This document shows, piece by piece, positions 34,273-42,946 of a stretch of 64,000 bases of DNA. Below the pieces are notes generated by a model. That model saw nothing but the letters and a program-made list of their open reading frames with translations, did not search any database and was not told the DNA's origin. Position numbers and translations under genes: made by a program. This DNA comes from Chitinophagaceae bacterium (GTDB lineage Bacteria > Bacteroidota > Bacteroidia > Chitinophagales > Chitinophagaceae), in assembly GCA_016786845.1 (NCBI GenBank), contig JAEUVB010000009.1:62001-126000 (forward strand), read 5' to 3'. How positions within the stretch are numbered: position 1 is the first letter of the stretch; every line of letters begins with the position of its first letter.

Positions 34273-34821
34273 ATGACGCTCATCATTTTAGCTGTAGCTA
34301 TAGCTGCACTTGTATTCTATTTTATCTCCATTTATAATGAACTGACCAAGGAACGAATACTGGTACAGGAAGGATGGAGCGGAGTTGGCACATTTCTCCA
34401 ACAACGAAATGATGTGATTCCGAATATGGTTGAAATCGTCAAAGGGTACGCAGGTCATGAAAATAAAACATTGGTTGAGGTAACGATGTGGCGTAACCGC
34501 AGCGCACAGGCCCAAACCCCCGAAGCGCAAAGCGAAGCCAATACCGGTCTCGGAAAAGCCATGCTTGATTTTTATACGGTCACGGAACAATATCCTGATC
34601 TGAAGGCTAACGAAAATTTTCTTAAGCTGCAGCAAGATCTTGCCGATTTAGAAGAAAAAATCAACCAAAGCAGAAGGTATTACAATGGTACGGTGAGAGA
34701 ATACAATCAGAGTATTGCGGTATTCCCTAAGGTCCTGGTAGCGAATATGTTTAGTTTTAAAGCTGAAGTCTTCTTTAAAGAAGATGCAGGTGCAGCAACG
34801 GCTCCGAAAATTTCTTTTTAG
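34273..34821 (+). CDS. LemA family protein
   Basis: A 182-residue protein with one N-terminal transmembrane helix (about residues 3-20) and a cytoplasmic or periplasmic helical bundle. The LemA hallmarks are clear: QEGWSGVGTFLQQRNDVIPN (about 32-51), then LQQDLADLEEKINQSRRYYN (near 121-140) and FPKVLVANMFSF near the end. The family's function is not well understood. It is followed 19 bp later by a DUF2207 protein, a pairing repeated in many bacteria that suggests the two work together at the membrane. Confidence 0.95.
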   Translation: MTLIILAVAIAALVFYFISIYNELTKERILVQEGWSGVGTFLQQRNDVIPNMVEIVKGYAGHENKTLVEVTMWRNRSAQAQTPEAQSEANTGLGKAMLDFYTVTEQYPDLKANENFLKLQQDLADLEEKINQSRRYYNGTVREYNQSIAVFPKVLVANMFSFKAEVFFKEDAGAATAPKISF

Positions 34822-34840
34822 TATTTAATTCTGACAAGCC

Positions 34841-36961
34841 ATGCGATCGCTCCTGATATTCTTGCTGTTATGGCTTGGTCTATTGAACACTGCTGTAGCC
34901 CGCCAATACACATTTTCTCCTGTTGCGGATCAATTATTTACAGATAGTCTGTATGGAGAAATAATTCGATCTTCTACTTTAAAAATATTATTACAAAAAG
35001 GTGGCAAAGAATGGCATATAGCCGGTGCTTATGCTAAACACGAAAACGAAATTCGGTCTAAACTTATGACGAGTTTGCCTGGACGGTTTTTGAAACTCGA
35101 CAAAAAGTACAAAAAAAATATCTTGGATCCCGGAAGTGCGGAATACAAACGCCAATATAAATCGTATGAACTGGAAATACAAAATGGCATTCAACTGATC
35201 TTAAATACAAATGCCGATTTAACCCGTTCTCTGCTTGAAAAGAATGAGCATGACAGAATATTAAAATTCAATTCGAACATTCAGATTAAACAAAATGGAT
35301 TGATTCAAGTAAAGGAACAAATTACAATATACAATGGCGACGATGAATCTTCTAAAAACACAATTAAACGTGGAATTGTAAGAGAATTCCCAACCACCTA
35401 TCGAAATACGATGGGTCTCATCAGTAAAGTCCATTTCAAGGTCATCAGTGTCAAACTAGATCAGAAAGAAGAGCTTTACAAATTGGAGCGATTGTCAAAC
35501 GGTAACAGAATGTATATCGGCCGTTCCGATTATTTTTTATCCCCGGGAAAATATACCTATGAAATTACATATGAAACCGATAGGCAGATCATCTTTCACA
35601 ACAATAAAGATGAATTTTATTGGAACGTCAATGGTACCGGTTGGGACTTTACTGCAGATGAAGTAAACTGCAAAGTAGTTTTCCCTGCCGGGGCACAAAT
35701 CATCGAACATCAATGTTATACGGGAGTACAAGGAAGTACGGAACAAGCATGTCGATCTATGGTTCAATCGGCCCGGGAAATTGAGTTTCGGAGTAGTCAT
35801 CCATTGAAAGAATATGAAGGATTGACCTTAGCCGTTTCGATCAAGAAAGGTATACTGATCCCCATTCCGCAAGGAGAGAGAATCATGGATTTATTGAAAG
35901 ACAATTTGATGTTGACCATTGCCGCCGTTGTGGTATTGATTCTATTCATTTGGTTGTTTGCCGGTTGGTGGCGTGTGGGCCGGGATCCGGATGCCGGTGT
36001 GGTTTTACCTGAATTTGCACCTCCCGCAGGTATGTCACCGGCGGATGTGGGTTATGCTCTTCATCAAACATATTCTCCCCAACTATTTAGTGCCGCCATT
36101 GTAGATTATATCGTTCAAAAACAACTGAATGTGGACGTTGAAAAAGAAGGTCTCATTTTTAAAACCCCGGTATATACATTCTCCTTACCCGGCGGTAAAG
36201 ATGAGCGGGATGAAATACGTTACCAATGGTATGGATTTGATGCCGGCAGATTGGATGGAGAAAAAGTTTCAAAGGGAAAGTATAATACCAAAGTTGCTTC
36301 GATGAATACCGATTTGGAAAGGCAATTGAAAACCAGATTGTTATCTGATAAAAAAGAAAAATCAACTTTTAAAGCGATATTCTCCCCTAATGATCATTTT
36401 AAAGGCATGGGTGTGCTGATTCTGATTGTTTTAGTCATTAGTAGTTTCATCTATGTCGTGATCAACAAACCACCGCTTACATATATTCTTATCCTTGGGG
36501 GAATTGTCTTAACCGGAATGATTATTCAAACTATTTTTTCAAAAATAATGAGCGCGTATACTCAGGAAGGAAGACGAATTGTAAATCAAATCCAAGGCTT
36601 TAAAATGTACCTGGAAACGACTGAAAAACATATTTTCGATCAGATGAATCCTCCTGAAGAGAATTTGCAACTATTTGAAAAATATTTGCCCTATGCCATT
36701 GCTTTAGGCGTAGAAAATCGATGGGGAGAAAGGTTCAAATCTATATTGGATGAAGCCATTCAGCAAGGTTATAATCCGGCATACCGTAATTTAAGTTCAT
36801 CTCAACATTTTTCTTCATCTTCATTGAGCTCGGGATTTGCAGCAGGGTTCTCAAGTACTATAGCTTCTGCATCCACTCCTCCAAGCAGCAGCAGTGGCGG
36901 AAGCAGTGGCGGAGGATTTTCCGGCGGCGGTGGCGGCGGCGGTGGCGGTGGCGGCTGGTAG
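34841..36961 (+). CDS. DUF2207 membrane protein with glycine-rich tail
   Basis: A 706-residue protein. The signal peptide ends near residue 21 (VARQYT). An N-terminal region of about 115 residues of charged, helical character precedes the DUF2207 extracellular domain (roughly 135-345, with GIVREFPTTYRN and DEFYWNVNGTGWDF). A transmembrane helix at about 352-374 (LTIAAVVVLILFIWLFAGW) is followed by DPDAGVVLPEFAPPAGMSPADVG-type cytoplasmic sequence, two further helices near 530-570, and a C-terminal tail of Ser and Gly ending in an eleven-glycine run and Trp. It forms a pair with LemA. The extra N-terminal segment is unusual for the family, in my reading. Confidence 0.9.
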   Translation: MRSLLIFLLLWLGLLNTAVARQYTFSPVADQLFTDSLYGEIIRSSTLKILLQKGGKEWHIAGAYAKHENEIRSKLMTSLPGRFLKLDKKYKKNILDPGSAEYKRQYKSYELEIQNGIQLILNTNADLTRSLLEKNEHDRILKFNSNIQIKQNGLIQVKEQITIYNGDDESSKNTIKRGIVREFPTTYRNTMGLISKVHFKVISVKLDQKEELYKLERLSNGNRMYIGRSDYFLSPGKYTYEITYETDRQIIFHNNKDEFYWNVNGTGWDFTADEVNCKVVFPAGAQIIEHQCYTGVQGSTEQACRSMVQSAREIEFRSSHPLKEYEGLTLAVSIKKGILIPIPQGERIMDLLKDNLMLTIAAVVVLILFIWLFAGWWRVGRDPDAGVVLPEFAPPAGMSPADVGYALHQTYSPQLFSAAIVDYIVQKQLNVDVEKEGLIFKTPVYTFSLPGGKDERDEIRYQWYGFDAGRLDGEKVSKGKYNTKVASMNTDLERQLKTRLLSDKKEKSTFKAIFSPNDHFKGMGVLILIVLVISSFIYVVINKPPLTYILILGGIVLTGMIIQTIFSKIMSAYTQEGRRIVNQIQGFKMYLETTEKHIFDQMNPPEENLQLFEKYLPYAIALGVENRWGERFKSILDEAIQQGYNPAYRNLSSSQHFSSSSLSSGFAAGFSSTIASASTPPSSSSGGSSGGGFSGGGGGGGGGGGW

Positions 36962-37112
36962 AATTATAAGTTAAGACAGCGTATTTAATATTCTATGCAT
37001 TTCATGATGATGGATATGGCCATCCGATAAATCAATTCAATTAGTATCCTTTAATGGATCATACTTAAATGCTGAGTTTACAAAGAATATTTTGTAAGAT
37101 CATCCATCATGA

Positions 37113-37139
37113 AAAAGACCGGATAAATTCCGGTCTTTT
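37113..37139. terminator. Bidirectional terminator
   Basis: An 11-bp perfect stem, AAAAGACCGGA (37113-37123) with TCCGGTCTTTT (37129-37139), and a 5-base loop. It lies between the convergent DUF2207 gene and the beta-barrel gene, with A-runs and T-runs in the stem itself. Confidence 0.82.
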
Positions 37140-37145
37140 CAAATT

Positions 37146-38015
37146 TTATTTATACTTGTCAGCTTCTTTGTAATAGAACTCGATTTTTTCACGATTGTAT
37201 AATCTGTATTTCAGCGAAAAATAAATTCCATAGAAGCGATTGGTTGTAGCGCTACGGGTGATATTATCATCTACCGGTCCACGGTACTTTGTTTCTAAAT
37301 TGAATGGTTTGTAACTGTATGTCGTTGGAGGGTTGGTTTCGTAATTGATATTTAATTTAGCTTTGTTATTCTCAATAGTCGAACCCATTCCGTAATCAAA
37401 TCGGCCATAACAACCGAAGACCAAAGATTTCGAAATCAACATATCAAAACCAAGTGTACCAAATACGGTCATATCTGTTTTGTTGTACAATGGTTCAGAA
37501 ATACTGCCTCTCACTTCAGCTGTATCAAAAAGAATCACTTCACTATTCCGAATATCCATGATATAGCGATCATTATTGTAACGAACCAATTCATAACGAT
37601 CCTGATAGGAAGTCAATATCCCCATTGTGGCCCCCATACTAAAGGTTAGTGCCAGTTGTCGACGTGGGTTAGAGCTGAAATTCAATGCAGCCCCCATTCG
37701 GAAATAATTTAATCGACTATAGGCAAAATAGCTGGTGCTATCCTGATAGTTGCCACTATAATTCTGGCCCAATCGATTGTGTGAAGCCTGGAGGGAAATT
37801 CCCATGGGCAAAGCTTTAAACAAAGTAAAATGATAACCGCCTTCGATCCCAACTGTAGGTTTAAAGGTGGGTACATAATCGCCAAAGGCAGCATCTTTCG
37901 TATTGTATAAACTTGTTTTATTGATGCCTGTAAAAAAACCTAACCGAACTTCGTTCTGTGCTGAAAGTTGCCCAAAAAATGCCATACTGGCCAAGGTAAT
38001 CACTATCTTTTTCAT
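37146..38015 (-). CDS. Outer-membrane beta-barrel protein
   Basis: A 289-residue exported protein with a signal peptide of about 19 residues (MKKIVITLASMAFFGQLSA). The mature part alternates polar and aromatic residues in amphipathic strands and ends in strands such as FYGIYFSLKYRLYNREKIEF, typical of small barrels in the outer membrane. No conserved catalytic motif is visible and I cannot name a subfamily. It lies 17 bp after another barrel gene on the same strand, so the two are an operon and may have related roles. Confidence 0.7.
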   Translation of the reverse strand: MKKIVITLASMAFFGQLSAQNEVRLGFFTGINKTSLYNTKDAAFGDYVPTFKPTVGIEGGYHFTLFKALPMGISLQASHNRLGQNYSGNYQDSTSYFAYSRLNYFRMGAALNFSSNPRRQLALTFSMGATMGILTSYQDRYELVRYNNDRYIMDIRNSEVILFDTAEVRGSISEPLYNKTDMTVFGTLGFDMLISKSLVFGCYGRFDYGMGSTIENNKAKLNINYETNPPTTYSYKPFNLETKYRGPVDDNITRSATTNRFYGIYFSLKYRLYNREKIEFYYKEADKYK

Positions 38016-38032
38016 GCTGCGTCGTTCGTTAT

Positions 38033-38917
38033 TTATTGACCTAAATATTTTCTGATGGAGAGAAATGCACCAATACTGAAATTCTTGGTAGCCGGACGAT
38101 TCGGTTCAAAATTTTGATCAATTGAAGGATTTACTGAATTATACTTTGCATAACTTTCATTCCAAAAACTATAATTTTGAACGGTATCTACGCCGGGTAG
38201 TTTAATGGTCATTCCTCTGGTATTTTCTACGTTGGAAATACCTATATCCGCTCTTAAATTGAGCGCGATGGTTGTTCTGCGCCACAGTCTGACTTCGGCA
38301 CCTGCACCCACTACAAATCCGAGGTCGAAGGGATTATACAACGCTGCACTCAAAGTGGCAGAACCGGTTCCGTTGTAATCGACTTTCGTACCGCTATAGG
38401 TATCGTTAATGTCAATTTTATACTCATCATTATATCGTCTGACTTTGTCCTTATAGGATTGCATCACGGCCACATAAGGGCCAAAAAACGCTGAAAACCG
38501 GGTACGGCGATCAGGATAATAACGATTATAGGATTTAAAATGAAATAAGAAAGGTAACTTTAAATAGGTCAAATCCGATGTCGCCTTCAAGCTTAGTTTC
38601 GAAATGGTATCTTCTCCTAAATAGGAAGCCCCACCCTTCCAATACAAAAGTTGAGCGCCAAATCCAACGGTATTTTGAAACCAATAAATGAATTCTGCCC
38701 CTGCGGCATATTTAAAATTCATAAATTGAGGGTCCAACCGCTGATCGGCTTCAATATCATCTCTGTTATTGAGCATCGATGTAAATCCTCCACCGGTAAG
38801 CCCCCATTGCATTCCTAAAACTGGAACATCCCGACGACCGGTGGGAGTATAATCGTACTGAGCGGAAGCACTATAAAACAAGAGTAACGCAAGAATGGAG
38901 AGTACCTGTTTTTTCAT
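38033..38917 (-). CDS. PorT-like outer-membrane beta-barrel protein
   Basis: A 294-residue exported barrel. The start is the ATG at 38917, which opens a clean signal peptide (MKKQVLSILALLLFYSASA). The central YLKLPFLFHFKSYNRYYPD resembles the strand motif of the OMP_b-brl_2 / PorT-like family, and glycine-rich strands such as FDLGFVVGAGAEVRLWRRT follow. I would not call it PorT itself without a search. It is the first gene of the two-gene barrel operon with 37146-38015. The upstream gap to the SprT-like gene (197 bp) shows no further gene. Confidence 0.72.
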   Translation of the reverse strand: MKKQVLSILALLLFYSASAQYDYTPTGRRDVPVLGMQWGLTGGGFTSMLNNRDDIEADQRLDPQFMNFKYAAGAEFIYWFQNTVGFGAQLLYWKGGASYLGEDTISKLSLKATSDLTYLKLPFLFHFKSYNRYYPDRRTRFSAFFGPYVAVMQSYKDKVRRYNDEYKIDINDTYSGTKVDYNGTGSATLSAALYNPFDLGFVVGAGAEVRLWRRTTIALNLRADIGISNVENTRGMTIKLPGVDTVQNYSFWNESYAKYNSVNPSIDQNFEPNRPATKNFSIGAFLSIRKYLGQ

Positions 38918-39114
38918 GTATACAATATTAATTATCAAGTGAATAAGTAAACGACCGCCATTTTTGCAAATTGGAAGGTCGAGCCTTATGCGTTTATTAG
39001 TCACAAATATATAAAAAATGATCACATTATATAGAATTCTTTATCCTGTATTCAAATGTCTTTTGGACAAGGTTCCGGTATTTTTAAGAATTAAATCGCC
39101 CCATGATATACAAG

Positions 39115-39729
39115 TCATAATTTTTGAACTGTATATATTCCCGGAAACAAAAATTTCTTACCTGTGCTGACTTCCACACAAGTATACCTTGTCCTTCGTT
39201 TTTCTAACATCCGAAAAGTCTGCTCTTTTTCTGTTTTAAAACAATCTCCGGGCTTTAGTTGTTCGACCAAACATTGATGATTCTCCTGGTCATATTCCAG
39301 CAGTACGCGGTACAATACCGGATCACTGCAAGTGGTTGCGGCTGCATTGGATAAGGTCTTTTGCAAAGCCATTCGAATATTTTCCGGAAACGTATTTTTC
39401 CGGATAAAATGATCGATTAATTTTGAAAATGCTTGTTTCCATTCTGCACCGTGGGGCAAGACTTTTTGCTGATATTGAATAAAGGTGATCAAATGAGCCA
39501 ACTCATGCAAAAAGGTGATCAATAAATGATACGGATTTAGATTCCCATTCACAGAGATGCGATGTGGGTGCCCCCGATGGGCCGGCCGGTAATCGCCTAA
39601 AACTGATTTTCTTTCCCTTTTGAGTGATAATTGAATACCATATTGATGTAAATAGGCTATCACATCCTCACTGGTAACCGGCGGCAAATAGTGGGCTATG
39701 ACCCTTATTTCTTGTCTGCGTAAGGCCAT
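39115..39729 (-). CDS. SprT-like zinc metallopeptidase-like protein
   Basis: A 204-residue protein with the SprT-type active-site pattern: HELAHLI in the HExxH motif near residue 76 and a third ligand candidate in PHGAEWKQAF about 20 residues on. This pattern predicts a zinc-dependent peptidase domain; bacterial SprT-like proteins have little-studied roles, while the eukaryotic relative SPRTN degrades DNA-protein crosslinks. The C-terminal 60 residues are probably a small accessory segment; I see no CxxC zinc ribbon. It follows kdsA by 3 bp, probably on the same transcript. Confidence 0.85.
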   Translation of the reverse strand: MALRRQEIRVIAHYLPPVTSEDVIAYLHQYGIQLSLKRERKSVLGDYRPAHRGHPHRISVNGNLNPYHLLITFLHELAHLITFIQYQQKVLPHGAEWKQAFSKLIDHFIRKNTFPENIRMALQKTLSNAAATTCSDPVLYRVLLEYDQENHQCLVEQLKPGDCFKTEKEQTFRMLEKRRTRYTCVEVSTGKKFLFPGIYTVQKL

Positions 39730-39732
39730 ATG

Positions 39733-40548
39733 CTAATCTAATGCTTGTCTCAGCTTCAGCAGCTTTTTTAATAAGGGTTTCAGATCATTTAAAAGCAACA
39801 TATTCGCCCCATCACTTAACGCTTCTGAAGGACGTGGATGGGTTTCAATAAACAAACCGTCAGCCCCTGCTGCAATGGCGCATTTAGCAATCGTTTCGAT
39901 TAATTCGGGACGCCCACCGGTAACGCCTGCCGGTTGATTGGGTTGCTGCAGGGCATGCGTACAATCCATGACAACCGGTTTGCCAAACTGTTTCATAACA
40001 GGAATACCTCTGAAATCCACGATTAAATCCTGATACCCAAATGTGGTCCCCCGTTCGGTCAGCATGATACTTTCATTCCCGCATCGCTGTACCTTACCCA
40101 TGGCGAATTGCATCGCTTCCGGGGAAAGGAATTGTCCCTTTTTGATATTAACAATTTTACCGGTTTGAGCCGCCGCAACCAACAATGAAGTTTGACGACA
40201 CAGAAAGGCCGGAATTTGCAACACATCGGCATATTGAGCTGCCAATGCCGCGTCTGCTTCGGTATGAATATCCGTGACCACAGGAACATTAAATGCGCGT
40301 CCCGCCTCGGCTAAAATTGAAAGGGCTTTTTCTTTTCCAATACCGGTAAAGGAATCTACACTACTGCGATTGGCTTTTTCAAAAGAGGCCTTTAAAATCC
40401 AGGGAATTTGAAGTTCAGTACAGGTGTCGGAAAGAGATTGCGCGATTTCAAAGACAATTTCCCGGCTTTCCACCACACAAGGACCTGCCATGATAAAAAA
40501 ACGATCTGAGAGGTTTGAATGCGGAAAGAGATTTTGTAAAAAATTCAT
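39733..40548 (-). CDS. kdsA: 3-deoxy-8-phosphooctulonate synthase
   Basis: A 271-residue KDO-8-phosphate synthase, which condenses PEP with arabinose 5-phosphate for the LPS inner core. Conserved segments are MAGPCVVES at about residues 19-27, KANRSSVDSFTGIG (near 58-71), VPVVTDIHTEAD, and MDCTHALQQPN near 195. Cys at GPC and the metal-site His and Asp residues are present as in metal-dependent members; metal dependence is inferred. It is first in the operon with the SprT-like gene and diverges from coaE. Supplying KDO supports a Gram-negative outer membrane here. Confidence 0.97.
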   Translation of the reverse strand: MNFLQNLFPHSNLSDRFFIMAGPCVVESREIVFEIAQSLSDTCTELQIPWILKASFEKANRSSVDSFTGIGKEKALSILAEAGRAFNVPVVTDIHTEADAALAAQYADVLQIPAFLCRQTSLLVAAAQTGKIVNIKKGQFLSPEAMQFAMGKVQRCGNESIMLTERGTTFGYQDLIVDFRGIPVMKQFGKPVVMDCTHALQQPNQPAGVTGGRPELIETIAKCAIAAGADGLFIETHPRPSEALSDGANMLLLNDLKPLLKKLLKLRQALD

Positions 40549-40611
40549 AGCGCAAGTTAATACAGTTTTGTATTTTCACCATGAAATGAAATTTCGAAAT
40601 AATTGTATGAT

Positions 40612-41211
40612 ATGTTGACGATTGGTATTACGGGAGGCATCGGAAGCGGGAAAACGACGGTCTGTAAAATTTTTGAATGCCTTGGCATTCCGGTATACAA
40701 TGCTGATCTGCAAGCAAAAAAACTTTACGATACCGACTTGATTCTCAAAACAGAAATAATAACTGCGTTCGGTTCCGATATCTATATAGACGAAAAATTC
40801 AACCCTAAAAAATTGGCCGAACTTGTTTTTTCCAATCCCGAAAAATTAACCTTGTTAAATAGCTTGGTTCATCCTCGAGTCCGAGCAAATATGTTGGAAT
40901 GGCGAAAAAAACAAAAAGGCCCCTATTGCATCCGGGAAGCCGCTTTACTCATAGAGAGTGGCGCTTATCGGGATGTAGATGATCTGATTTTAGTTTCTTG
41001 CCCAGAGGAAATTCGCATCAAGCGCAGCATGTTACGCGATGGGAGTGATGAATCAACCATACGCATGCGGATGTCTAAACAAATGTCCGAATCGGAAAAG
41101 ATAAAATATTGCCGTTATGAAATCCGAAATGACGAACATTCATTACTCATTCCACAGGTTTTGAAACTGCACCGGGATTTTCTAAACCAGGCTAAAGAAT
41201 CAGGATTTTGA
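40612..41211 (+). CDS. coaE: Dephospho-CoA kinase
   Basis: A 199-residue enzyme for the last step of CoA synthesis. The P-loop is GITGGIGSGKTTVC in the first 20 residues, followed by GIPVYNADLQAKKLY, the CoA-binding segment, and LVHPRVRANMLEW. The start is ATG at 40612, two codons after the TAT of an upstream run; an earlier in-frame TTG is less likely. Its end overlaps by 12 bp the convergent AtpI-like gene. Another CoA gene, coaD, lies elsewhere in the window at 51455. Confidence 0.96.
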   Translation: MLTIGITGGIGSGKTTVCKIFECLGIPVYNADLQAKKLYDTDLILKTEIITAFGSDIYIDEKFNPKKLAELVFSNPEKLTLLNSLVHPRVRANMLEWRKKQKGPYCIREAALLIESGAYRDVDDLILVSCPEEIRIKRSMLRDGSDESTIRMRMSKQMSESEKIKYCRYEIRNDEHSLLIPQVLKLHRDFLNQAKESGF

Positions 41212-41592
41212 AGCATTTTTTTTGCGGGCAGCCTGCGACAATATCCATGCTTCCACGATAGAGTATATCATATATACCCCCATTAACGCAAAAAGGTCAG
41301 GCTTGTGTAATTTTTGTTTGAGGGAAAATAATAAAATCCCGACGGAAAGTATACATAAAAAAAACTTCAAAAAAGTTGATGCCATGACTCCCCTTACGAA
41401 TCGATTCGGATTATCGTGCAGGAGGGATCTTTCAGAAACTAAAAATGATAAAATGGATATTATGGCCAGGATAATGATACCCGGAATCATCACATTGCGG
41501 CTTAAATAGCCTTGCTCCCCGCTGATCAGATAGGCTCCGAAACATAGCACAAGGGTAAGTATGAACGTCAGTAAAAGGAATGATTTTTTCAT
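41200..41592 (-). CDS. Small membrane protein of the AtpI-like region, unknown function
   Basis: A 130-residue protein with four hydrophobic segments (about residues 5-23, 36-54, 74-92 and 97-115). The start is the ATG at 41592, giving the opening MKKSFLLLTFILTLVLCFG. It lies 2 bp after the AtpZ-like gene. In Bacteroidota the genes just ahead of the ATP synthase operon include such small membrane proteins, but no atp structural gene follows here. Instead the opposite-strand coaE gene overlaps its end. Function is unknown; an AtpI-type role in F0 assembly is inference from position and size. Confidence 0.6.
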   Translation of the reverse strand: MKKSFLLLTFILTLVLCFGAYLISGEQGYLSRNVMIPGIIILAIISILSFLVSERSLLHDNPNRFVRGVMASTFLKFFLCILSVGILLFSLKQKLHKPDLFALMGVYMIYSIVEAWILSQAARKKNASKS

Positions 41593-41594
41593 AT

Positions 41595-41771
41595 TCAGGA
41601 TGGTTTGGAATCTTGATATATTTTCCACAAGACCGACATTAAGGCAGCCAAGGGAAGGGTTATGGTGAAGATGGGGAGGCGTAAATGAAAATATCGATCG
41701 GCATGATATCCGATAAAAAAAGCAACACCGAGTGTTGCCATAAATTGAGTTGCCATACCGGCATATTTCAT
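41595..41771 (-). CDS. AtpZ/AtpI-family small membrane protein
   Basis: A 58-residue protein with two transmembrane helices (about residues 5-22 and 32-50), of the AtpZ/AtpI type, implicated in ATP synthase assembly or Mg2+/Ca2+ transport. The family pattern MATQFMATLGVAFFIGYHAD opens it, and LPIFTITLPLAALMSVLWKI gives the second helix. I chose the ATG at 41771, 10 bp after the bactofilin stop; a longer start would run inside bactofilin in another frame. The protein is shorter than typical AtpZ (70-100 residues) but has the complete core. Confidence 0.72.
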   Translation of the reverse strand: MKYAGMATQFMATLGVAFFIGYHADRYFHLRLPIFTITLPLAALMSVLWKIYQDSKPS

Positions 41772-41781
41772 GAAATCTTTA

Positions 41782-42276
41782 TTAAGCACTCGTCTGGACG
41801 GTATTAACAGGTTTCGGGGCAGGTTGCGGTGCAGCGGCAGGTTGAGGTACCGGTGCTCCCATGGAACAATTTCCATTGAATTTAACCCCATTTTCCATCA
41901 TCAATTTCCCTGTATTGATGTCTCCGTCAACGACAGCATTTCCTTTCAGGATAAGAATATCGGCTATTTTCAACTTACCGGTAACATGACCTGAAATATC
42001 CGCATTTTGACAGATGATATCGCCATCTACTTTGCCGGAAGTACTAATGATGACACGGCCTTTAGAGGTTACAGTCCCCTTTACTATGCCTTCAATTTTC
42101 ACATCGCCTTCTATTTTTATTTGCCCGTCAATGGTTGTGCCATCCGCAATATTGGTATAATTTGATGAAGAAGGCGTAGCATGGCTCGCTACCGGGTTCG
42201 GAGCAGGTGCCGGTGGAACATAAGCCGGAGCTGCCGGCGTGTCACGTGTGTCTTTATTGCTTGAAAATATGGACAT
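41782..42276 (-). CDS. Bactofilin family cytoskeletal protein
   Basis: A 164-residue bactofilin, a polymer-forming protein of the cytoplasmic membrane face. The central beta-helix (about 48-135) repeats short glycine-valine turns: IDGQIKIEGDVKIEGIVKG, then VDGDIICQNADISGHVTGK. The flanks are Pro/Ala-rich tails, as is common in the family. In Bacteroidota, bactofilin commonly neighbours an M23 peptidase that it positions for cell-shape control. Here the preceding gene resembles only the N-terminal half of such a peptidase (see 42314). It is followed by the AtpZ-like gene. Confidence 0.95.
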   Translation of the reverse strand: MSIFSSNKDTRDTPAAPAYVPPAPAPNPVASHATPSSSNYTNIADGTTIDGQIKIEGDVKIEGIVKGTVTSKGRVIISTSGKVDGDIICQNADISGHVTGKLKIADILILKGNAVVDGDINTGKLMMENGVKFNGNCSMGAPVPQPAAAPQPAPKPVNTVQTSA

Positions 42277-42313
42277 AATCGTTAATTTAATTTAGTATGC
42301 CAACAAAAGTATA

Positions 42314-42856
42314 TTATTTACCTGATTGCTGGTTAGTATGTAAAGTATCTTTATTCACACTTGTTTTCCCCATTAAAGAATCCGATTTTCCGTTTTTAAG
42401 ATATTCATAATTACTGGCTTTATCGATCTGACGGGTGTTGTCGGTCAAAGCCATCTGAATTTCAGCCGGAGAAAGACCATTGGTGTCCAATGTTGCGTTC
42501 ATTTGACCATTTGCGATGGTGAGCAAATTCAACAAATATCGTTCTCTGACCTGGTTGATTTGAATCAAGGAATCAGACAGCTTTTGCAGACCAATGAGCT
42601 TTTTACGGGATATATCGGACTGATACCCGGGTATGTAATATTTTACCGGTGTAAGCAATATCAGGGCTGAGAAAAGTAAAAAAATGGATATCAGAAAACC
42701 TGAAAATAATATATAGATGCTTTTTTTAGTCAGATGTAGTGTTAAAGCCTCATTCAAGGTTTCCTCATTCACAACTACAAGACGATAGGGAGAATTGATT
42801 TTTCTAAAAAAGCTTTTTATGACCGCTTTAAGGCTACCGGTGGAAATCTTGATCAT
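42314..42856 (-). CDS. Membrane protein resembling the N-terminal half of an M23 peptidase
   Basis: A 180-residue protein with a short cytoplasmic head, one transmembrane helix (about residues 46-68) and a helical periplasmic part. The segment INSPYRLVVVNEETLNEALT before the helix and LLTPVKYYIPGY just after it match, in my memory, the N-terminal region of Bacteroidota M23 metallopeptidases found upstream of bactofilin. Those continue into a zinc LytM domain with HxxxD and HxH motifs. Here the ORF stops after about 100 periplasmic residues and the motifs are absent, with bactofilin starting 37 bp later. I see no frameshift that would restore a peptidase domain, so it is likely a genuine short form. 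Confidence 0.7.
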   Translation of the reverse strand: MIKISTGSLKAVIKSFFRKINSPYRLVVVNEETLNEALTLHLTKKSIYILFSGFLISIFLLFSALILLTPVKYYIPGYQSDISRKKLIGLQKLSDSLIQINQVRERYLLNLLTIANGQMNATLDTNGLSPAEIQMALTDNTRQIDKASNYEYLKNGKSDSLMGKTSVNKDTLHTNQQSGK

Positions 42857-42946
42857 TTCGGCATAAAAATACTATATTTACCCTTCAAATTTTTAAACCC
42901 TTTACTGAATTTATAATTTTTTCTGAAATTTCGAGTTAAGAACCCT

